From: CAYVQF01 sp964454015
GTDB taxonomy: Bacteria > Myxococcota_A > Bradymonadia > UBA4248
NCBI GenBank assembly: GCA_964454015.1
Contig: CAYVQF010000021.1
Coordinates: forward strand, 1 to 64,000
DNA length: 64,000 nt
Direction: 5' to 3'
The translations under genes were made by a program, and so were the position numbers. A model generated the notes under the pieces. That model searched no databases. It was not told the DNA's origin and worked only from the letters and a program-made list of their open reading frames with translations. Shown here in pieces: positions 1-8,660 of the stretch (positions are counted from its first letter, which is position 1; each line of letters opens with the position of its first letter).

Positions 1-92
1 TCTTGGTTCTCCGGGAACAACGGGGTTTTTTCTTTTCTTGACCGTGGATCAGGGTGGGCGCAGGGCTCGCCACCCTTTCGCCACAGCGCGTC

Positions 93-1601
93 CTAGACCT
101 TGGTGGTCTTCCAGGTGCCGCCGTAGAACTTCCATCCCATGATGCCAGCGAGGACGACGATATAGATGAGCGCAGCAGACCACACCCCCACCAAGCCCAA
201 GTTCAACACCACGCCGAGAAAATAGGACAGCGGTACCAAGCACACGATGTGCAGGACGATCTCGACGTACATGACGAACTTGGAGTTGCCGGCGCCGAAG
301 AGGGCCTGGGTGAGAATGAGGGCGGCGGCGATGAAGCCCTCGATGGCGGCGAGGATGCGGATTGAGACGATGCTGGCCTCGATGACGGCGGCATCGCGGC
401 TGAGCAAGCCGAGGATTTGTTCTGGCCAGATGAAGGTGATGAGGCCGATGAGGCCGAAGATCATCCCCGCCAATTTCACCGATTCCCAGCCATAGCGTTC
501 GGCCATCTCGGGCTCACCGCGGCCAAGTGACTGAGAGACCAGGGTGGCCGTCGCGGTCCCAAAAGCCAGGGCGCTCATGAAGGTGATGCTGAGGATGTCC
601 ATGATGACTTTGGTGCCCGAGGTATAGATCGGCGGTCGCGCTTCGATGGCCATAAAGGCCATATCGGTGAAGAAAGCTCTCCCGCGCATATCGGCAGCGT
701 CGAAGATGACATGCTGGAACTCTGCGAAAGTGGTAGAGAAGCCACCCGTATAGGCCGGCACGGAGGCCAGCAGTTCTTGCACGGCCAGCTCATCGAGATA
801 GCCGACGATCTTGAGGAAGAGGAGAAAGCCGGTCATGACGAAGACCGTGGCCAGCCCGCTCGGCACGGAGATGCGGACGATGGACCACATGACCCGGCGG
901 TCGACGTTCGAGCGACGATAGTAGCGGAACTTCTTGGCATAGCGCGGCAAAAAGGTCCAACCGATCATCAGCGCCAGGCCGACGTAGGTCGAGATGAGGG
1001 AGGCCAAACCAGCGCCCTCGACATAGAGCTGCGGGAAAGGCCCGATGCCGAAGATGAGGACGTAGTTGAGGAGGATATTGAGTCCGTTCATGATGAGGGC
1101 CACGACCATGTGGACGTGGGTGTGGCCAATGCCGTCGAAGAAGCTCTTGCAGGAGATGGTGGCGACCATGCTCAGCACCCCGAGCAAGCGGTAACGGGCG
1201 TAGGGGATGCCAAAAGCCAGAACGGATTCGTTGGAATTCAGAAGGGGAAAGACATAGGGGAGGGCCATATAGGCCAAGACCGAGCAGGTCAGACCCGCGC
1301 TGACGGCGATGACCATGGAGTTGGTCAAGGTCGCGCCGGACTTCTCGAAGTCGCCTTCGCCAAAGCGCCGCGCGCTGATGGCCAAGGTGCCGACAGAGAG
1401 CGAGGAGAGGAAGCCGCCCACGGCCCAGAGGAGTGGGAGAGAGTAGCCGAGGGCGGACTGGCCGGCGATGGAGTAGCTGGGATCGAGCCACCCCACCATG
1501 ACCGTGTCCATGATGTTGATGGCCGTCTGGGTGAGCATGGCCAAGATGACAGGTGCAGCCAACCTGCCGATACGCGGCCACAGGGACACATGAAATCGCA
1601 T
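93..1601 (-). CDS. MATE family efflux transporter
   Basis: A 502-residue polytopic membrane protein with the organisation of NorM-like MATE exporters, which expel drugs or metabolites in exchange for Na+ or H+. The N-terminal half starts with an amphipathic helix and a first membrane segment ending in NIMDTVMVGWL, a typical MATE TM1. Hydrophobic segments continue through both halves. The two halves are separated around residues 265-325 by a polar stretch (near AVQELLASV to AIEARPP) longer than in usual 450-residue members. The ATG at 1601 places the first membrane helix normally, but its ribosome site is weak. The substrate cannot be deduced. Family call is firm; physiological role is unknown. 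Confidence 0.9.
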   Translation of the reverse strand: MRFHVSLWPRIGRLAAPVILAMLTQTAINIMDTVMVGWLDPSYSIAGQSALGYSLPLLWAVGGFLSSLSVGTLAISARRFGEGDFEKSGATLTNSMVIAVSAGLTCSVLAYMALPYVFPLLNSNESVLAFGIPYARYRLLGVLSMVATISCKSFFDGIGHTHVHMVVALIMNGLNILLNYVLIFGIGPFPQLYVEGAGLASLISTYVGLALMIGWTFLPRYAKKFRYYRRSNVDRRVMWSIVRISVPSGLATVFVMTGFLLFLKIVGYLDELAVQELLASVPAYTGGFSTTFAEFQHVIFDAADMRGRAFFTDMAFMAIEARPPIYTSGTKVIMDILSITFMSALAFGTATATLVSQSLGRGEPEMAERYGWESVKLAGMIFGLIGLITFIWPEQILGLLSRDAAVIEASIVSIRILAAIEGFIAAALILTQALFGAGNSKFVMYVEIVLHIVCLVPLSYFLGVVLNLGLVGVWSAALIYIVVLAGIMGWKFYGGTWKTTKV

Positions 1602-1612
1602 GTTTCACTCGA

Positions 1613-1654
1613 CGCAAAAGGCCCAAGGGCCGGGCCTTCAGGGCCCGCCTGGGC
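1613..1654 (-). terminator. Probable terminator after the 1730-2386 gene
   Basis: Read on the minus strand, an imperfect GC-rich inverted repeat (GCCCAGGCGGGCC with GGCCCGGCCCTTGGGC) is followed by CCTTTTG. It lies just past the stop of the secreted protein gene at 1730 and before the MATE gene, so it could end or attenuate the upstream transcript. The T-run is short. Confidence 0.4.
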
Positions 1655-1663
1655 TCACCGTTG

Positions 1664-1688
1664 GGCCACAACGTCTCAGGTTGTGGCC
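1664..1688. repeat. Perfect 9-bp inverted repeat
   Basis: GGCCACAAC at 1664-1672 and GTTGTGGCC at 1680-1688 form a perfect 9-bp stem with a 7-nt loop. It lies in the 128-nt gap between the stop at 1730 and the MATE start at 1601, next to the terminator-like hairpin. It may be part of the same transcription-ending structure or an operator. Confidence 0.5.
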
Positions 1689-1729
1689 ATGGGTTTTCAA
1701 AGTCAGGCTCGCCGCCGAGTCGAGAGCCC

Positions 1730-2386
1730 TCAATAAGGGGACTTCCCGACCTGCCGCAGGGCACCGCTGAACCAGCCGCCGGTGAGGGCGTCGAGATTGG
1801 CGGTCAGCTCCTGGATGCGCAGCTCCTGGCGCAGCCTATCGGCGGTGTTGGCAGGCGGATTGAGGACCATGTCAATCTGGGCCCGACGCCGCTCGTAGTA
1901 GATCTTGGTGGCCGTGGTCAGGGCGTCATCGCGCTGCTTGGCCATCCGGCCGGCTTCGCGCGCGGCGCGTAGCACGTCGGGATTGAAAATGATCTCCGAG
2001 AAATCCCACTGCACCCGCGCATCGTGTTGCATGGCTTTGGTGTTGCGATCGTCGATGGTCTCCTGGAAGCCGAGAGAGACATCCTTGTTGGCCGGGTTGA
2101 TGTCGTCGCGGGTGCGGATGTTGGAGTAGTCTTGGTCGCGGTAGCGGAATTGATAGGTCACGCGCTCGGGGAGGATGGCCGCGACATTGGCCCGGGTGTA
2201 CCAGCCTTCGATGCGATCGGGATCGAGACCGGCGTAGAACATGACCACCCGTTGCACTTCCAGGACCGTGGGCTCGTCATCGAAGCGGGCGAGCACTTCT
2301 TCGGCAGACTGCGCAGAAGCGGTGGCAGCGAACACAAAGGACAACAGCAGCACGCTAGCGATCATGAATGGCTTATGGCGTCCCAT
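1730..2386 (-). CDS. Secreted protein, paralogous to the C-terminal domain of its neighbour
   Basis: A 218-residue protein of unknown function. The ATG at 2386 is preferred because GAGGAG lies just upstream and a clean signal peptide follows (MGRHKPF, hydrophobic core, cleavage near ASA-QS). The mature part has a GLD..W.TRA..A..LP segment, a W(D/E)-rich strand with IIFNPD, a long charged helix (KQRDDALTTATKIYYERRR) and a terminal DALTGGWF motif. The same series of motifs occurs at the C terminus of the BNR-repeat protein encoded just upstream, so the two are paralogous over roughly 150 residues. The genes are 52 nt apart and probably co-transcribed. A periplasmic or outer-membrane-associated role is inferred from the signal peptide. 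Confidence 0.75.
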   Translation of the reverse strand: MGRHKPFMIASVLLLSFVFAATASAQSAEEVLARFDDEPTVLEVQRVVMFYAGLDPDRIEGWYTRANVAAILPERVTYQFRYRDQDYSNIRTRDDINPANKDVSLGFQETIDDRNTKAMQHDARVQWDFSEIIFNPDVLRAAREAGRMAKQRDDALTTATKIYYERRRAQIDMVLNPPANTADRLRQELRIQELTANLDALTGGWFSGALRQVGKSPY

Positions 2387-2438
2387 GGACAGACTCCTCG
2401 GCAAAAAGAGAGGGTGAGAGGCAAAAGGGATGAGCGCA

Positions 2439-4493
2439 TCATTGGCGCAAAAGCACGTCGTCGAACAGGTTGGGGGCGACCGGCGCATCGGCCAAGGCCG
2501 CGTCCGTGGTGGGGCTCACAGCGCTGGCGCTGCGCGCCTTGGCTTCGTAGGCATAAGTGAAGTAGCCCCCGGTCAAGCCATCGATGAGGGCGGTCATCTC
2601 TTCGAGGTTGACTTGAAAGGCGATCTGGTTCGCCAAGCTCAAGCGTTTGGTGCTCACGATGCGAAACTGCAGGGCGCGGCGGCGGATGAGCAAGCGCACG
2701 GTTCGCGCGATCAGACGCTTCCGCGCCCGATACATTTGCTGCCCGACGCTCTCGATGCTCGCCTCCACGGGGCTGTAGAGGAAGTTGCCGAGATTCCAAA
2801 GGGCGAAGACTTCCCAGTCGAAGTCACCCGTGTCCCGCCCGCGAACCTCGGCCCAGCGTTGGGCCGCCTTGGGGATGGTCCCCCCCTTGTCGCCCACCAA
2901 CGCGCTGTTTTGATGCTCGTTGCGGAGCTGGCGCCAGGAAAAACGCACCCAGGCCCGGGGCATGAAGCGCGCCAGGTAGGCGCGGGTGTTCCATTGGTCG
3001 ACGGGGATATCATCGAGGCCGTTGAAAGCCAAGGCCTGGCGGATGACCCGATCGGGCGTGGGCTCCAAGGCCCAAATGCGCTCGAGGGCGCGCAGGTTCT
3101 CCGTCGAGATCTGCGCCTCGGCCCCGCTCAGACCCTGAAAAAGTCCGATGGAAGTGGCCAACCAGAACTCCCCTGGGGCGCCTCGCGTGGCCTCGACCAA
3201 GGTCTGCCCGATGAGGCCATTGCTCACGGTGCGCCAGCGTTCGTCGTTGGCGCCCTTGAGATAGACGTCGCGCTCCGCCACCACCATGAGATCATCAGGA
3301 GACTCTGTCGGGAAGAGGACCTGCAACAAGCCCGTGCGATCGAGGCCAGCCGTGGGCATACCTTCCCAGCTCTCGCCGCCATCGATGGTGGTGTAGAGGC
3401 CGCGATCGGTCACGGCGATGAGATAGTCTTCATCTTCCGTCGGGAGGGCGAGCTGGCGAATGGCATCGGCTGACAAGGCGCCGAGGTTGATCCGCGACCA
3501 GGTCATTCCGCCGTCATGACTGCGGTGCAGTCGCCGCAGGCCGAGGGCATAGAAGCGCTTGCCGTCGGCGCTGGCGATGACCTGGCGGATGGGCTCACTG
3601 GAGACCTCGCCGAGGGCGAAGGTCCAAGTGGCGCCAGCATCCGAGGAGATGGCCAGACCAGCGACGGTCCCGATCAGGAGGCGCTGCCCATCAGGGGTGA
3701 GCGCCACGGAGAGCACGCCTTGTTCGCGGTGGGACGCGGCAAAGAAGAGACGCTGCCAGCTCCGGCCGCGATCGGTAGAGCGGTAGAGTCCTTGGCCCGT
3801 CGCGGCGTAGACGTGGGCTGGCAGGGTGGGGCTCACGACCAGATCCCAGACCTCACGGGGATCGGCCGCCGCCGCCTCAGCGTCCTCCGCCGAGAAGCCC
3901 ATGGCAGAGAAGCGCTGCACCCGCGCCACATAATCGCGCTCGAAGGCCGCCGATTCAGCGTCACTGGTGAACTCACCGATGGCCTCATCGCGCAGCTCGG
4001 AGCCCATCTCCAGGATCAGGGTCCTGGCGTATTCCTCACCGTACTCATCGGTGAGATCTTCCAGGAGCGCGTCGCGCATCTCAGTGAAGCGGTTGTAGAT
4101 CTCCGAGTCCTCGAAGCTGACGTCATCGTCTTCATCAAAAAGGAAGACGTCGTCGATCTCCGTCATGAACTCTGCCGCCGACAACAACAGCGAGAGGCGC
4201 CAGGTCAGGCCATTGTCGGTGGATCGAAGGATGTAACCGCGGCCCCCAGCATAGATGGTTTTGCCGTCTGCTGGCGCCAGCGCCACGGCGCTGACCCCGT
4301 TGGTCAGGAGGGAAGACGAGCGGTCGAACCACACCAAGGTCTCGCCAAATTCCGTGCCTTGTCCAGCGGCTGAAGCCGGCCAGCCAGCACAAGCCACGGC
4401 CGCAGTGAGCCACAGGCCCAGCATCCAGCGGTGACCACCAACGCAGCGATTCCAGGCGCGCGACCGACGAAAAACGTGAAGAGCTTGGGTCAT
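2439..4493 (-). CDS. Secreted BNR/sortilin-type repeat protein
   Basis: A protein of about 684 residues with a long basic signal peptide (core LWLTAAVACAGW, cleavage near SAAG). It contains several Asp-box/BNR repeats of the form S.D.G.(S/T)W, for example STDRGRSW, SSDAGATW, SHDGGMTW and TIDGGESW, as in sialidases, VPS10/sortilin and the HCF136 group, pointing to an extracytoplasmic beta-propeller. An acidic helical insert (around residues 110-170, FDEDDDVSFED) interrupts the first blades. The last ~200 residues are not propeller: they hold GLDD...W.TRA, FDWEVFALWNLGNFLYSP, a basic coiled segment and LIDGLTGGYF, matching the neighbouring 218-residue protein. The start is uncertain; in-frame ATGs exist up to 4553, and 4493 gives the best signal peptide. 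Sialidase activity is not implied. Confidence 0.75.
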   Translation of the reverse strand: MTQALHVFRRSRAWNRCVGGHRWMLGLWLTAAVACAGWPASAAGQGTEFGETLVWFDRSSSLLTNGVSAVALAPADGKTIYAGGRGYILRSTDNGLTWRLSLLLSAAEFMTEIDDVFLFDEDDDVSFEDSEIYNRFTEMRDALLEDLTDEYGEEYARTLILEMGSELRDEAIGEFTSDAESAAFERDYVARVQRFSAMGFSAEDAEAAAADPREVWDLVVSPTLPAHVYAATGQGLYRSTDRGRSWQRLFFAASHREQGVLSVALTPDGQRLLIGTVAGLAISSDAGATWTFALGEVSSEPIRQVIASADGKRFYALGLRRLHRSHDGGMTWSRINLGALSADAIRQLALPTEDEDYLIAVTDRGLYTTIDGGESWEGMPTAGLDRTGLLQVLFPTESPDDLMVVAERDVYLKGANDERWRTVSNGLIGQTLVEATRGAPGEFWLATSIGLFQGLSGAEAQISTENLRALERIWALEPTPDRVIRQALAFNGLDDIPVDQWNTRAYLARFMPRAWVRFSWRQLRNEHQNSALVGDKGGTIPKAAQRWAEVRGRDTGDFDWEVFALWNLGNFLYSPVEASIESVGQQMYRARKRLIARTVRLLIRRRALQFRIVSTKRLSLANQIAFQVNLEEMTALIDGLTGGYFTYAYEAKARSASAVSPTTDAALADAPVAPNLFDDVLLRQ

Positions 4494-4747
4494 GCCTACA
4501 CACAGCATCGGGCAGCGCATCGCACCCGGCGAAGGAGGCTGTTGATCGAGCATTCAGAGGCGACGGCGACGGCTTCATGCCGTGGCCCCCAACCATCCAA
4601 CGGTGGGCGACGCTAGCAGATGGTGCGCCGTTGGACAAGGGCCAGACGAGTCACCATGTGCAAGGGATCCCGTTTTCGGTATATACGAGGTTGACACCGT
4701 CGCGCCTGTGCCGACCAGCGTCGCGACCCCAGCACGGGTTTCTTGGC

Positions 4748-5287
4748 ATGCCAGCGTCTACTGGGAGTGATCCACGTCCGGGTTTTCACCGCGCCGCGCT
4801 GCGTCTGATGGTGGCGCTCGTCCTCCTGGTCGTGGCCGCCCTCGCCACGACCACCCGCAGCGACGCTGGTGACGCTGCGACGGACCTCGACATCGCCGCG
4901 GAACACCTGCACCTCGATCACCAACGCCGCGACGCCGTGTTCACAGGCGATGTGCGCATCCGGCATGGCGAGTGGTTGCTGCGCAGCCCGCGGGTGGTGG
5001 TGCGCTACGATGAGGCTGGACAGATCTCAGAGGCCGTCGCCGATGGCCCCGTCGAGTTGGCAGGGCAAGATTTTCTCGGCCGGGCCCGTTCGGCCACCTA
5101 CGCGCCCGCCACGGCAACGGTCACCCTCCACGAGGACGTAGAGATCACCCGAGGCCGCAGTGTGGTACGCGCCCAGCAGGCGGTGGTCGAAGTGAAGACC
5201 CACCGCCTGGAGCTGCTTCAGGTGCGAGGGCGCCTCTTTCTCGACGATGTGGCGCCCCTGGCCGACCCGGCAGGAGAAGCGCCTTGA
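4748..5287 (+). CDS. lptA: LptA/OstA-like LPS transport protein
   Basis: A 179-residue protein with an N-terminal hydrophobic signal or anchor (LMVALVLLVVAALATT) followed by an OstA-type beta-jellyroll. Repeating short strands carry the characteristic patterns AVFTGDVRIRHGEWLLRSPRV, a YAPATATVTLHEDVEI strand and a late VRAQQAVVEV strand. LptA forms the periplasmic bridge of the Lpt machine carrying lipopolysaccharide to the outer membrane. Its stop overlaps the TTG start of an LptB-type ATPase, the same order as in E. coli lptA-lptB-rpoN-hpf. No lptC lies upstream; the upstream neighbour is a divergent BNR protein. The start is not certain: 4748 and the in-frame ATG at 4808 are both possible. 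Because of the N-terminal hydrophobic segment it could serve as LptC or as a combined LptC/LptA. Confidence 0.8.
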   Translation: MPASTGSDPRPGFHRAALRLMVALVLLVVAALATTTRSDAGDAATDLDIAAEHLHLDHQRRDAVFTGDVRIRHGEWLLRSPRVVVRYDEAGQISEAVADGPVELAGQDFLGRARSATYAPATATVTLHEDVEITRGRSVVRAQQAVVEVKTHRLELLQVRGRLFLDDVAPLADPAGEAP

Positions 5288-5979
5288 CGGTGCTCTTCTC
5301 CTTCCGTGACGTGAGCGCGATTCGCCGACGGCGCCCGGTCCTCACGGGCTTGAACTGGGACCTGCGCGCCGGCACCCTTCACGGCTTGGTGGGCCCGAAC
5401 GGGGCGGGGAAAACCACCGCCATGGAGATCGCCGCGGGCCTGCTCCCAAGCTACGGTGGCGAAGTCGTCTACGACGGCGCGACCCTGCCACCCCAGACCT
5501 CATTGGCGGCGCGCGCCCGCCGCGGCATCGGCTATTTGCCGCAGGGGGGGAGCGCTTTTCGGCGCTTGAGCGTCCAGGAGAACCTCATGGCCGTGCCGGG
5601 CGCCGATGTGTTGCGCGCGGCCCAGATCGCCGAGGCCGTAGGTCTTGGCGCGCTGCGGGGCGTCCGCGCGGAGGATCTCAGCGGCGGAGAACGGCGCCGA
5701 CTCGAGATCGGTCGTCTGCTGCTTTTGCGGGCGCGCCTGCTGCTCTGTGACGAGCCTTTTGCCGGTCTGGACCCCTTAGGGGTCACCGATCTGAGTCGCC
5801 TGCTCCAGGCCATCGCTGCCGACGGCTGCTGTGTCGTCGTCACGGACCACCAAGTGGAGGCCGTCTTCTCGCTGTGCAGTCGGGTGGCGGTCTTGCTCGA
5901 TGGCCGGCTGCATCGCGACGCGCCACCCGAGGTGCTGCGACGCGATCCCGTGGTGCAGTCCCGTTATCTGGGGCGTTGA
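5284..5979 (+). CDS. lptB: LptB-like ABC transporter ATP-binding protein
   Basis: A 231-residue ABC ATPase. Walker A is GPNGAGKTT (37-45), the Q-loop region is GYLPQGG, the signature is LSGGERRRLEIGR (133-145), Walker B is LLLCDEP (153-159), and the switch histidine is in VVTDH (190). The extended signature with RRLEIGR and the D-loop AGLDPLGV are typical of LptB, which powers LPS extraction from the inner membrane with LptFG. The gene starts with TTG overlapping the lptA stop, implying translational coupling; a GTG six bases later is an alternative. lptF and lptG are not in the window. The sequence is somewhat more divergent than a core LptB, but gene order with lptA and rpoN supports the call. 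Confidence 0.85.
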   Translation: MTVLFSFRDVSAIRRRRPVLTGLNWDLRAGTLHGLVGPNGAGKTTAMEIAAGLLPSYGGEVVYDGATLPPQTSLAARARRGIGYLPQGGSAFRRLSVQENLMAVPGADVLRAAQIAEAVGLGALRGVRAEDLSGGERRRLEIGRLLLLRARLLLCDEPFAGLDPLGVTDLSRLLQAIAADGCCVVVTDHQVEAVFSLCSRVAVLLDGRLHRDAPPEVLRRDPVVQSRYLGR

Positions 5980-6219
5980 TGCGGCCACCTCCTGCGTCGC
6001 GCTTGTATTCTCGCCAACCATGACCACGCTCTAATGGCACGCGATGGCCAGGGGTTCGGGCGCCTCAGCGCCAATGACAACAGTGGTGCTTTGAAGTGGG
6101 ACTTCTGCTAGAGTGCGAGAGGACGAGGGCGCGGCAATTCGCCCTGCCCACTCAGAGAATGGTACCTTCGTCGGAGTTGTCTGGGTAATCACGATTGACC
6201 ACGAGCAAGGGGTGTCACC

Positions 6220-7677
6220 ATGTCGCTAAAGATGCAACAGCATCTCGCCATGAAGCAGCAGCTACGGATGACGCAGCAGCTTCAGCAAGCGATCAAACTC
6301 TTGCAGCTCTCGAAACAGGAGCTGGTGAGCCAAATACAGCAGGAGCTCACGGAGAACCCAGCCCTCGAAGAGGAGCCAGGCTCTTCCGCCGACGGCCTCC
6401 ACGAACGCGCCCAACTGGGTGAACCGTCGAACGTCGGCGATGACCCTCAGGGCCTGAAGGACCTTGCGGCTCAGAAAGACCGCGACGACATCGACTGGGG
6501 AGCCTACCTGGAGTACTACCAAACGCACACGCCCCTGCCCCAGAACTCCTACAAGGGCTTGAACACGGAAGAGCTGCCCAGTTACGAAGCGACCATGACC
6601 GCGCCACCGACGCTGGCCGAGCACCTCATGTGGCAGGTGCGCCTCTCGCGCCTGGACGAAGAACAGGAGCGCATCGCCGCGGAGATCATCGGTAACCTGG
6701 ACGACAACGGTTACCTCACGGGGATCTCCCTCGAAGAAATCGCCGCGCGTCTCGACGCGGACCTGGAGAATGTCGAGTTTGTCCTGGAGACGGTGCAAGA
6801 GATGGATCCCGTGGGGGTTGGGTCACGCAACCTCAAAGAGTGCCTGAGTGTGCAAGCCGAGGTGCTGCACCCCGAGGATGAGACGGTTTACGACATCATC
6901 CAAGAGCATATCCCCAATTTGGAGCGCAAGAACTACGAAGCCATCGCCCGCGGGCTCAAGGTGCCGCTGGAAGAGGTGTTGCGGGCGGCGCGCATCATCA
7001 GCGTGATGGACCCCAAACCAGGTCGCAAATACAGCTCCGACCGCCCCTTGTACATCACCCCCGACGTCTATGTACACAAAATCGGTGACGAATACCGGGT
7101 GGTCCTCAATGAAGATGGCCTACCCAAGCTGCGCGTCAGCCCCTTCTACTCACAGATGATCAAAAGAGCCTCCTCGGGCAAAGAGGCCAGCTCCTACATC
7201 CGCGACAAGCTCGCCGGTGCGCGCTGGCTCATCCGCTCCATCCATCAACGGGAACGCACCATCCACCGGGTGACCGAGGCCATCGTCCGGCGCCAACGGG
7301 ACTTCCTCGACAAGGGCATCGCCTTCTTGAAACCCATGGTTTTAAAAGACATCGCCGAGGAAACCGAGCTCAGCGAGTCCACCATCAGCCGGGTCACCAA
7401 CAAGAAGTACGTCCACACGCCGCAAGGCACCTTCGAGCTGAAGTACTTCTTCAACAGCCGCATCTCCCGCACCGTCGGCGACGACATGGCCAGCGAATCG
7501 GTCAAGGATCGCATCAAGTCCATCATCGCCGCCGAAGAGCCACAGCGCCCTTACTCGGATCAAAAGATCGTCCAGATCCTGCGCGAGCAGAACATCGAGA
7601 TCGCCAGGCGCACCGTGGCCAAATACCGAGAAGCGCTGGGCATTCTCTCATCCACCCAGCGCAAGAGCTACTTCTGA
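6220..7677 (+). CDS. rpoN: RNA polymerase sigma-54 factor
   Basis: A 485-residue protein with all parts of sigma-54. The Gln-rich region I is at residues 1-50 (QQHLAMKQQLRMTQQLQQAIKL begins it), an acidic region II follows, then the core-binding domain around 110-290, the helix-turn-helix with DIAEETELSESTISRVTNKK near 375-395, and the RpoN box ARRTVAKYRE near the C terminus. It directs RNA polymerase to -24/-12 promoters and needs an AAA+ activator. The ATG at 6220 is preceded by AAGGGG at suitable spacing. It follows lptB by 240 nt and is followed by hpf, the classic proteobacterial neighbourhood. No activator gene is present in the window. Confidence 0.97.
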   Translation: MSLKMQQHLAMKQQLRMTQQLQQAIKLLQLSKQELVSQIQQELTENPALEEEPGSSADGLHERAQLGEPSNVGDDPQGLKDLAAQKDRDDIDWGAYLEYYQTHTPLPQNSYKGLNTEELPSYEATMTAPPTLAEHLMWQVRLSRLDEEQERIAAEIIGNLDDNGYLTGISLEEIAARLDADLENVEFVLETVQEMDPVGVGSRNLKECLSVQAEVLHPEDETVYDIIQEHIPNLERKNYEAIARGLKVPLEEVLRAARIISVMDPKPGRKYSSDRPLYITPDVYVHKIGDEYRVVLNEDGLPKLRVSPFYSQMIKRASSGKEASSYIRDKLAGARWLIRSIHQRERTIHRVTEAIVRRQRDFLDKGIAFLKPMVLKDIAEETELSESTISRVTNKKYVHTPQGTFELKYFFNSRISRTVGDDMASESVKDRIKSIIAAEEPQRPYSDQKIVQILREQNIEIARRTVAKYREALGILSSTQRKSYF

Positions 7678-7891
7678 TCGCGCCCGACACACCAGCCTGC
7701 ATGGGGCTCAGCGGGCCAGCATGGGCGCATCGCCGTGTTTGCGTGCATTCGGCGCAAGAAAGCCTTATGTTTACCTTTCGGGCAGCCGAGTCCGACCACG
7801 ACGGGACGTGGCGCCTGTCGCGGCTTTGGCGCTCGATGATTCCCTTTTCCGGGTTGCAACCCATTTTTCGTCGTCTGAGAAAGGAGGAGCG

Positions 7892-8506
7892 ATGCAGATC
7901 GATATCAGCTTCCGACATATGGATCCCTCTGATCCCCTAAAGGAATACGCTGAGGAAAAGATCCGCCGCGTCATTCGCAAGCACATCCGCGACAACTTCG
8001 ACGCCCAGGTCACGCTCTCGATAGAGAAGTTCCGCCACATCGCCAATTTCTTATTGAGCTACAAAGGCTTTTCCATCAAATGCGAGGAGAGTTCCGAGGA
8101 CATGTACTCCTCCATCGACCTCGCCCTGGACAAACTCGAACGCCAGATCCGCCGGTACAAAGACAAGCTGCGTAAGCACAAACCCGCGGAAGGACGCGAT
8201 CGCTACTTCAACATCTCCGTCATCGCCCCTGGGGTCGAAGAAAAAGCCCCTGAAGACGATGAGCTCCTCAGCTCGGATGATCTCGAGGCTGCTCCCGAGG
8301 CTGAGGACGCAGCCAGCGAGAGCCCCGTCCGCATCCTCAAACGGGAGACCATGGCGGCGCACCGCATGACCATCGACGAAGCCCTCATGGCCATCGATCT
8401 GGAACAGCGTCCGTTCTTGGTTTTCCTCAACACGGAGACCAACGCCATCAGCGTGCTCTACCGCCTCGATGACGGCAACTTTGGCCTCATCGATCCCAGC
8501 ACCTGA
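7892..8506 (+). CDS. hpf: Long-form ribosome hibernation promoting factor
   Basis: A 204-residue protein with an N-terminal S30AE/YfiA domain (MQIDISFRHMDPSD, then a beta-alpha-beta fold to about residue 100). An acidic linker of about 50 residues (EEKAPEDDELLSS) leads to a C-terminal dimerisation domain with RPFLVFLNTETNAISVLYR and DGNFGLIDP. Long HPF proteins dimerise 70S ribosomes into inactive 100S particles. The start at 7892 is set by a perfect AAGGAGGAG upstream; earlier in-frame ATGs lack such a site. Its position right after rpoN is conserved in many proteobacteria, although those often carry the short form. No ptsN follows here. Confidence 0.95.
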   Translation: MQIDISFRHMDPSDPLKEYAEEKIRRVIRKHIRDNFDAQVTLSIEKFRHIANFLLSYKGFSIKCEESSEDMYSSIDLALDKLERQIRRYKDKLRKHKPAEGRDRYFNISVIAPGVEEKAPEDDELLSSDDLEAAPEAEDAASESPVRILKRETMAAHRMTIDEALMAIDLEQRPFLVFLNTETNAISVLYRLDDGNFGLIDPST

Positions 8507-8660
8507 GCGGCCGCTGGTGCCACGGGCACACCCCCTCGCGTGGCCTCCGGGCACCCTCGGCTGGGTGCGGCACGCGCTCCCCGAGACGCCCGGCTCCCCG
8601 CGGGGAGCGTCCTCCCTCATTTCATTGACAGCCTCGCGGCTGCCGCTTTTGCCCTCCCCT

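Noticed and set aside
1..92. GC-rich hairpin near AGGGTGGGCG ... GCCACCCT at the left edge
   Set aside because: Imperfect and without a T-run on the minus strand, and the window edge prevents judging its context.
6035..6050. TGGCAC followed five bases later by GGCCA, a possible sigma-54 promoter before rpoN
   Set aside because: The -12 element lacks the TTGC match, so it fits too loosely to report.
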